From: Clavaria fumosa
Lineage: Eukaryota; Basidiomycota; Agaricomycetes; Agaricales; Clavariaceae
DNA length: 64,000 nt
Reading direction: 5' to 3'
Assembly: GCA_951802425.1 (NCBI GenBank)
Contig: OX637794.1
Coordinates: 558,001-622,000, forward strand
Notes under the pieces: generated by a model
Databases searched by the model: none
What the model was told of the DNA's origin: nothing
The model's input: the letters and a program-made list of their open reading frames with translations, nothing else
Translations under genes and position numbers: made by a program
Shown here: in pieces, positions 56,924 to 64,000 of the stretch
Position numbering within the stretch: the stretch's first letter is position 1
Layout: each line of letters opens with the position of its first letter

Positions 56924-58279
56924 TCACCAGTTCGCGGCATTGCGCACCGGAATCTCGAACTCGTATCCTTTACTCTTCCAACCCTCCTCAATCTTGATCA
57001 AAGCATCAACCGTATCAAGCACCGTCTCCTCCCACGTCCTAAACTCCTCCTTGTTCATCCCGAGCACGTCCTCGATGCGCCCAAAGTCGACGGGGAGCCG
57101 CGCGAGCGGGTACTGCGGCGCCTTGGCGACGTCGACGAGCCGGTCCTTCAGCTCGGGGCGTTTCTCCGCCACGAGGCGCACGGCGCCCGCAAAGTCCGAT
57201 GCATGCGGGGACGAAAGGAGGATGCGCTTGCGGCCGACGACGGACGTCGGCGGCGCCGTGAGCGCGAGGACGTGCGCGCGCGCGACGTCGCGGATGTCGG
57301 CGTGCCCTGCGATGCGCGGGAAGGCGCCGTCCGGCGTGAGAAGCCGGTGGATTAGCACGTTCGTGGAGAGCGCGCCGTGGTTGGGCGTCGGCACCGCGAA
57401 GCTGGGGGCGAATGCACCGTATAGGAAGGGCGGGCAGACTGGTATGTGTTTGGGTTCGTCAGAAGGGGGGCTGGGAGGGGGGGTAGTGGGGGACGGTGGG
57501 GCTTACACGTGGTGATATCGATGTCGGGGTGCGCATCCGCAAACTCCCAGACGGCGCGCTCGGAGAGTGTCTTGGACGCCGCATATGTCACTTCCGCGTT
57601 GCCACTGAGCGCCTCTTCCCTCGTGACGGGATTCCAGTCTGTCGGACGGCGTGCCGTTGAGACAACGGACAAATGGGGTGTCTGTCCCACACTTGCGTAC
57701 CTTTGTCCGTGAAGGAATACTTGGGGTTCATCACGGCGTACATGGAGCTCGTCGAGATGATCTTCTTTACTCCAGCCTGTTCGGCTTGGAGGATAACGTT
57801 CATGGTGCCTTCAATAGCCGTCTACGGTGCCAAATTAGGGTCAGCTTCGCTGCAGGCATCGACGCAAGGAGAGAGCGCTTACGGTCAAGGCTGCCTCGGC
57901 ATTGCTCGCATCGATAGGAGATGCGGTGTGGATGACGGCATGCACACCCTTGAGAGCGTCGGGGAATTGGTCCTTCGCGATGTCGGGGATAGACACGACC
58001 TCGAAGCGCTCCCCTAGGTCTGCATAGAAGGTCCTCAGGTGCTCAGCCTTGGCACCGCGAGCTGCCCTAAGTAGAGACAAACAGGATGGTATGAGACGAC
58101 AGGTTCGGAAGAAGTAAAGAGAAGAAGGCAGCGCACGCTCGGACGGCGTAGCCTTTCGCCAACAGCTGGTCGACGATGTGCGAACCGAGGAAGCCAGCAG
58201 CGCCGGTCACCTGCAAAAAAGTAGATACGTTGCACTGGGAAACCTGATAAATGGGACGTACAAAGATGATTTCAGACAT
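56924..58279 (-). CDS. NAD(P)-dependent reductase/epimerase (Gre2/dihydroflavonol reductase-like)
   Basis: Extended SDR. ATG 58279 begins MSEIIFVTGAAGFLGSHIVD (TGxxGFLG cofactor motif), then DQFPDALKGVHAVIHTASPI. MNVILQAEQAGVKKIISTSS contains the Ser of the active site, and TYAASKTLSERAVWEF the catalytic Tyr-x-x-x-Lys (YAASK). TTFCPPFLYGAFAPSF and HADIRDVARAHVLALTAP are also family-typical. Six exons with introns 58211-58261, 58067-58136, 57822-57882, 57639-57700 and 57439-57506, all GT-AG, all restoring motifs. C-terminus WKSKGYEFEIPVRNAANW at 56924. Likely reduces ketone or aldehyde substrates with NADPH; substrate not deducible. Confidence 0.92.
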
Positions 58280-59681
58280 GTTGCTTGGGTTATTGTCAGG
58301 TAATGCTTCAAGTGCACTAGAGATGCCTTGGGGTTGGCAAACACTGAGCTCCTTTTATACCGCCGGTTCGTCAAAGTGCTCGGGCAAGGCTCGGTGTCCT
58401 TGCCAGCGGTGGTGACAAAGCCCAGAGTGTGTGTCCACAACCACATCGGTGACGCTTATTCATAGTGCCTCGGGGAGAGTAAGCGTGTGTAACCGACCTT
58501 CAATAAGACATTGTCTTTTATATCTGCAACAGGAGACGTGTCAGCGAGGTACCAGGGTAGGAGGATCATCTGGTCTGGGTTCATAGATGCCCGGGTTCAT
58601 GTGATTGATCATCGGTGATCGGATGTAAAGATGCCATCATGCTGTGCTCATCACTCACGTAGCTCTCGCACTACCCCAACCTGGTTGAAGGGGAGACGGA
58701 GCAAGAAATTCATGTGGATATTGCCGACGTGGACGGGTTGAGTACGCGTTTCAATTTGTGGGCATAAGGCCGATGCTCATCCGTCCCCAGAACCTTTCGT
58801 TTCTTCACCAGCCACCACATCAAGTGCAAGTCGCGAAAACGAGATCGAGGAACTCGTCTGCAAAGCTGGGTTCGTCCTTGGCCTCATTTATTTCCGAAGC
58901 ATTCTTTTTACCCTGCGCGGTAGATGACGTCCTCGTCCCTAAAATCGAGAGTGTCAAGTCAAATGGCTTGAAAGCAACGCGCTGGGATAGTACATCGTCT
59001 ACCTACTACTGCATGTGTATTTTCTGTACGATTGCCTCTTTGGCGTATCGCCTTCGTTTTTCACTGCGCGATTTCGCTACATCGAGAGAGGAGGCGGGGA
59101 TGTAATCCTGAAGATGTAATCCTGACGATGCTGCTGCAGAGGTTGCCGCCGCTTTGGGGATGATCGTCGCCAAACGCCCCCCTCCATCTGAGAAGCACCG
59201 CACATCCACAATGGCACCATCGATCTTCAACACGACAAGTTCAGTACGCCCAAGCCACCACCTCTCCTCAACCAATCGAGACAACATTGACAATTTAAGC
59301 ACGCACTCCCAAGCTCATCATGACATTCCTCCAGTCACAACATCGCTTCCACTCTCTCCAAGGCGCACCGGCAAACTTCGTCGTTCTACTCCATCGCCTT
59401 GTCCGCCACGTCCCGCACTGAGCCAATGACCAGGCGGCGCCCGATGCAGTCCCTCAGTTCGTCAGCCCTCTCAAGAAGGTTGAGTCAGACTTCGGCCATC
59501 TACTCCATCGTCGAGCGCTTATAGGCGGGTGTGCTGATAGCCTTTTACTTGGGGTATGTCAGGCCCGACCTAGCGGTTCATGGCCTGTGCGTGCGAGCCG
59601 GCCCAGCCCGTGTTTGAGCGGTGGAGGCATCTCTCTCCAACTACTCGACGGTCTATAATACTTTCTAAACGCCTATTAACA
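58280..59681. other. Intergenic region between divergent genes
   Basis: 1.4 kb between the Gre2-like and NACHT genes (divergent). Frames at 58758-59105 and on the opposite strand at 59006-59302 have no family resemblance. No repeats or RNA genes seen. It contains both promoters. Confidence 0.45.
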
Positions 59682-62236
59682 ATGGCCGGGAGTTCACGGT
59701 TTCCCGTATTTTGGCGGAAAGATCTCGGCAAGGACATTCTGGGCGGTTTGAAGCAAACCCTCACGCTTGCTAGAGGTCCCCTTGGCCTGTTAGGCATTCC
59801 TGCACTTCCAGGCGCAATCAGTGCTGTCTTGGAGTTAATTACAGCCGTTGAGGTGAGCGCATCTAACAATGTCAGAGTCTTACAATCATGTCGTCTTCAG
59901 AATGTGTCGCAAAGCAAGAAGCAAATCAAAGAACTGGCGAGAACTCTCCAACTTCTCGTCACCTCTGTCCTGACCCCAATCGTCAATGCAACCAAATCGA
60001 TTTCCGAACACGAGATTGTAGTGCCCCAAGATCTACAACAGAGAATTAGCACACTATCCATGTTCGTTGGAGTGCCCCATGATCCAAATTGGCCATTTAT
60101 CTGATCTGAATTTCGTTGATATCCCTATAGCCAACTCATCGAACTCGCCACAGAGACAAACAAACTCGCTACCTACGGCAAGACTCGCCGCTTTTTCCGC
60201 AACACCGAACTCGCTTCAACGTTGAACACCCTGAACACGAAGATTGGCCATGCAGTGACAGAATTTCAGGTAACGTGGCCACCCTTGCGGGCTCCTATGT
60301 AAAGCGTAATGTATATTTTCTTGCAGCTTGGAGGCGATGTTACAAAAGAGATGCTTTTGCGAAAAGTGGATAGAACTCTTGAGGTGAGAATATATGACAA
60401 AGCCAAGCCGTCAAAATTTTAATACGGCCATCTTCGCCTCCTTGGGCTGGCCCGATCAGGACTCTCACGCTCGCGGTACGTTCAATTTGCTACGATATTA
60501 CGCTTCGAGCACACTGTAACGTGCATTTAGAGGCTTTGCGTCAGCTCCCTCGTGCGGAACGTGCTCAGCACGACCAAGTCGATCGTCCCAGGTGTTTGGA
60601 CAAAACACGTGCAAGTGTACTGCAAGAAATTAAGGACTGGATCTACAGGAATGATGAACGACGGGTGTACTGGTTAAACGGAGCAGCGGGGACCGGAAAA
60701 ACAACAATCGCTCTCACCATCGCCGACGATGTCACAGAGGACAACAACATACTCATTGCAAGTTTTTTCTGTTCACGCAACACAACAGATCGAAGCGATG
60801 TGAACCTCATCTTTCCCTCCATTGCTCAGTATCTTGCGGACCGGCATACCCAGTTTCGCGCTCAGCTTATCAAAGCTGTAGAAGAGAATCAGAGGATTGG
60901 ATCTGCTCTGCCAATTGACCAGCTGAAGCGACTGATCGTGGAGCCCCTCCAGAAGCTGGGGTCGCATCCTGAACACGACCGACGGTCTATCCTGATTATC
61001 ATCGATGCCCTCGATGAATGCACCGCTGATTGTGCACCGGAGAAAATTCTTGCTGCCCTCGCTTCACAACTCAAATCTGTCCCCTCCCTAAAGGTTTTCA
61101 TTAGCAGCCGTCCCACCTCCTCAATTGAGGACGCATTTGCCAATGAGGCTTTGCAGGGGTATCAAAGAATATTTTATCTCCATGACGTTCGAAGGCATAA
61201 TGTTGATGTCGACATCCGGAGATACCTGTTCGACAGACTACAGGACACGGCGAAACGTCGCAAACTCTCGACGCCTGGCTGGCCGCCTGCGGACCTGGTT
61301 GAAAACCTAGTTAAGAAGGCAGAGGGTCTATTCATCTTTGCATCGACTGTTTGTGAGTACGTTAAGGGTGATGGCGGACCTGATCATCTACTCCGAAAAA
61401 TTGCTGGTGGTCAAATTAAGGGCCTCGATGCACTCTATCAAGAAATCCTCCAAAATGCATCATCCAGGTTTTCAGATCCAGAAGATGCAGAGGAGTGGCT
61501 TTACATTATCGGGACCATCATTCTTCTTCGGACCCAGCTCTCTCTAAACGATCTTGGGCCATTGCTCAATCTCGATCCTGATCATGTTCGAGGACGTCTT
61601 CGCAACGTACAATCTGTCTTGATTGTACCTAAGGACCGTGGAGCAGTTATTCGGACTCTGCATGCTTCATTCCATGACTTTCTGACCAATAGCGGCGACC
61701 GTTCGGGAGACTTTTTCATTGATCCTGCAAAATACCATGGGCAAATCGTGTTCGGTTGCTTAAACTTCATAACAGTACCTCGGAAGGTTGATGGATACGG
61801 GTCAACATTTTCTTATGCCTGCAAGAATTGGCTTTACCACTTGGGTTGCGGTTTGATGAACAAGGGGCAGAGCAGTCCTCTTGATTTACGAAACCACGAT
61901 GAGTTGGGGGAATGCATACAAAATCTGATGGACAAATCGTTCGACCGTTGGATGGAGATCCTGGCTATGGGTGGGAGCGCGAGAAACACGTTCGAGGACT
62001 TGGATTCCGTGGTGTGCAAGCTAAAGGTTAGTTCTATTTCTCTGCCTTGTCGCAAATTGCGCAACATTCTCACATATCTAGTCATTGTTCAACTTTCCGG
62101 ATGGTCTTTTTCAGATACTCAGGAAGTTCCCGATTCGCATAAATGTCCGTGTGCTTGTCTAATGTGTACAAAACCTCATGCTCACTGCGTTGCAACATTT
62201 ACTCATCCTCAGGAAGTGGGTGAACTCAGTTCATAG
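59682..62236 (+). CDS. NACHT-domain NTPase (NLR-like), 3' end unresolved
   Basis: STAND NTPase of the NACHT group found in fungal NLRs. ATG 59682 (MAGSSRFPVFWRKDLGKDIL) starts an N-terminal helical region (ISAVLELITAVE, QIKELARTLQLLVTSVL, RRFFRNTELASTLNTLN). The NACHT follows: Walker A LNGAAGTGKTTIALTIADDV, SFFCSRNTTDRSD, LIFPSIAQYLADR, Walker B SILIIIDALDEC, FISSRPTSSIED, then ADLVENLVKKAEGLFIFAST and a helical LSLNDLGPLLNLDPDHVRG. Introns 59853-59901, 60062-60130, 60270-60326, 60384-60459 and 60476-60530; a 16 nt exon (60460-60475) lies between the last two. The frame is open to VVCKLK at 62026, where a GTTAGT donor begins. Retaining that intron would end the protein at 62236. The real C-terminus may continue into the repeat array and out of the window. 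ATG 59580 is an in-frame alternative start. Confidence 0.85.
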
Positions 62237-64000
62237 GTTCAGAATCCCAATCTGACAGTGACCCGGTATTGGCCTTCCTTCAGTGGGTGCGCAAACTTGT
62301 CCCATACGCGCAGAAACTCGCAATGACTATTCCTTGTATCTGGCCACCCTCAGATTGTGCGCGAACTTGTTCCATAGCTGTAGAAATCCGCTGATGCTGT
62401 CCCGACGTTTTCTCGCCTTCAGCAAGTGAGTGAAATCGATTCATAGCTGCAGAAATCCGTGCTGACGCTGTTCCTGCATTTTCTTACCCTCAGAAAGTGC
62501 GCGTATGCATTCCATAGCTGCAGAAATCCATGCTGACACTGCCCCTGCATTTTCTTGCCCTCAGGAAGTGCGTGAACTCAATTCATAGCTGCGGAAATCT
62601 GTGCTGACGCTGTCCCTGCGTTGTCTTGTCCTCAGCTTGTGAGTGAATTCGTCCCATAGCCGCAGAAATCCGTGCTGACACTGTCCCGGCATTTTCTCGC
62701 CCCCAGCGAGTGCTTGAACTCCTTCCATAGCTGCAGAAATCTGTGCTGACACTGTCCTTGTGTTTCCTTGCCATCAGGAAGTGTGTGAACTCACTCCATA
62801 GCTGCAGAAATCCGTGCTGATGCTGTTCTGCATTTTCTTGCCCTCAGCTTGTGTGTGAACTCGTTCTGTAGCTGCAGAAATCCATGCTGAAGCCGTCCCT
62901 GCATTTTCTCGCCATCAGGAAGTGCGTAACTTGTTCCATAGCCGCAGAAATCCGAGCCAACGCTGTGCATTTTCTTCCCCTCAGCTTGTGGGTGAACTTG
63001 TTCCATGGCTGCAGAAATCCCTGCTGATGCTGTCTCTGTCTTTTCTTACCCTCAGGACGTGCGTGAACTGTTTCCATGGCTGCGGAAATCTGTGCTGATG
63101 CTGTCCCTGCATTTTCTTACCCTCAGCCTGTGCGTGAACTCAATCCTTGATTGTAGAAATCTGTGCTGACACTGTCCCTGCATTTTCTTGCCCTTAGCTT
63201 GTGCGTGAACTTGTTCCATAGCTGCAGAAACCTGTACTTCTATTGTCCATGTGTTGCCTTGCCCTCAGGAAGTGCGTGAATTCGTTCCATAGCTGCAAAA
63301 ATCCGTGCTGATGTGGTCCCTGCATCTTTTCGCCCTTAGCGAGTGCGTGGAATCGTCCCACAGCCGCAGAAATCAGTGCTGACACCGTCTCTGTTTTCTT
63401 GCCCTCAGGAAGTGTGTGAATTCATTCCATAGCTGCAGAAATCCTTGCTGATGCTATCCCTGCATTTTCTTGCCCTCAGCTTGTGCGTGAACTCAACCCA
63501 TTGCTGCAGTAATCGGCGCTGATGCTGTCTCTGTGTTTTCTTGCCGTCAGCTTGTGCGTGAACTCAATCTGTAGCTGCAGAAATTCATGCTGATGCTGTC
63601 TCTGCACTTTCTTGCCCTCAGCTTGTGTGTGAACTTGTTCCATAGCTGCAGAAATCCATGCTGAAGCTGTCCCTGCATTTGTTTGCCCTCAGCCTGTGCG
63701 TGAACTCGTTCCATAGCCACAGAAATCCATGCTGACACTGTCTCTTCGTTTCCATGCTCTCAGTATGTCCGTGAACTCGTTCTATAGCTGCAGAAATCCA
63801 TGCTGACACTGTCCTGGCGTTTTCATGCCCTCAGCGGGTGCGTGAGCTGGTTGCATGGTCACAGAAATCCATGCTGACCTGTCCCGGCGTTTTCATGCCC
63901 TCAGCGGGTGCGTGAGCTGGTTGCATAGTCACAGAGATCCATGCTGATATTGTCCCGGCGTGTTTTCTTGCCCTCAGGCTGTGCGTAAACTTGTTCCATA
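62123..64000 (+). repeat. Tandem array of about 70 bp intron-like units
   Basis: At least 26 units, reaching the right edge. Most are 68 bp of intron-like sequence plus a separating triplet. A typical unit reads GTGCGTGAACTCGTTCCATA + GCTGCAGAAATCC + (G/A)TGCTGACACTGTCCCTGCA + TTTTCTTGCCCTCAG. The unit opens with GT in every copy (GTGCGTG, GTGAGTG, GTGTGTG, etc.) and closes with CAG, or TAG in two copies. The 3 nt between one YAG and the next GT vary (GAA, CTT, CGA, CCT, TGG, ATT, CAA, AAA, GAC, TAT, CGG, GCT). The minus-strand frames of about 63 codons shift every unit and are not genes. Confidence 0.92.

Noticed and set aside
62561..63809. Minus-strand frames of about 63 codons in the right-hand repeat array (SAWISAAMERVHAQAEGKKM type)
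   Set aside because: The repeat period is about 71, not a multiple of three, so each frame covers at most three units before a stop. There is no start context, homology or splicing logic on that strand.

Overview
The window is nuclear DNA of a filamentous basidiomycete (mushroom-forming, Agaricomycetes-like). Genes are short and closely packed on both strands. They carry many 48-90 nt introns with GT(A/G)AGT, GTATGT or GTGCGT donors, and the proteins are typical fungal orthologues. No species can be named from sequence alone. All gene models here were built by eye from exon-exon homology and splice signals, without any search.

Housekeeping block (1-31 kb). In order: eIF2A (-, cut by the left edge), a GH5 glucosylceramide/steryl-glucoside hydrolase (+), an OPA3-like mitochondrial protein (-), a type IIC (Na+/K+-type) P-type ATPase (-), a DUF6699-like protein (+), adenylate kinase (+), an ITFG1/TIP-like FG-GAP membrane protein (-), TFIIE beta (+), splicing factor CWC22 (-), a LACTB2-like metallo-beta-lactamase (-), a four-helix MARVEL-like membrane protein (-), a LYR-motif protein (-), and the oligosaccharyltransferase subunit WBP1/OST48 (+). 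A CpG-poor stretch at 23.8-25.7 kb holds a solo LTR and a 466 bp TIR element.

Transposon and NLR block (31-53.6 kb). An NB-ARC/TPR NOD-like receptor gene (-) has about 16 near-identical 42-residue TPRs in a CpG-depleted exon. It is followed by a nest of retroelements: a complete but stop-ridden chromovirus with matching LTRs and a 5 bp target duplication; a second, internally deleted chromovirus split by a 1.25 kb solo LTR; and a third, 5'-truncated Gypsy element. The third element is itself interrupted by a 636 bp TRIM-like element, whose LTRs contain a tRNA-like sequence, and by a 3.1 kb fold-back element.

Right-hand block (53.6-64 kb). CpG-normal sequence returns: a multi-pass membrane protein with a duplicated 5' end (-), a short-chain dehydrogenase (+), a Gre2-like NAD(P)-dependent reductase/epimerase (-), and a NACHT NTPase (+). 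The NACHT gene runs into a tandem array of about 70 bp units that reaches the right edge. Each unit reads as a complete small intron (GT donor, CTGAY branch motif in most, YAG acceptor), and adjacent introns are always separated by exactly 3 nt, in phase with the NACHT reading frame. This array is the most unusual structure in the window.

The two NLR-type genes (NB-ARC/TPR and NACHT) flank the transposon island about 25 kb apart. Most premature stops in the retroelements are TGA where an Arg or similar codon is expected, and CpG is scarce there. Both fit CpG methylation followed by deamination of repeats in this genome.
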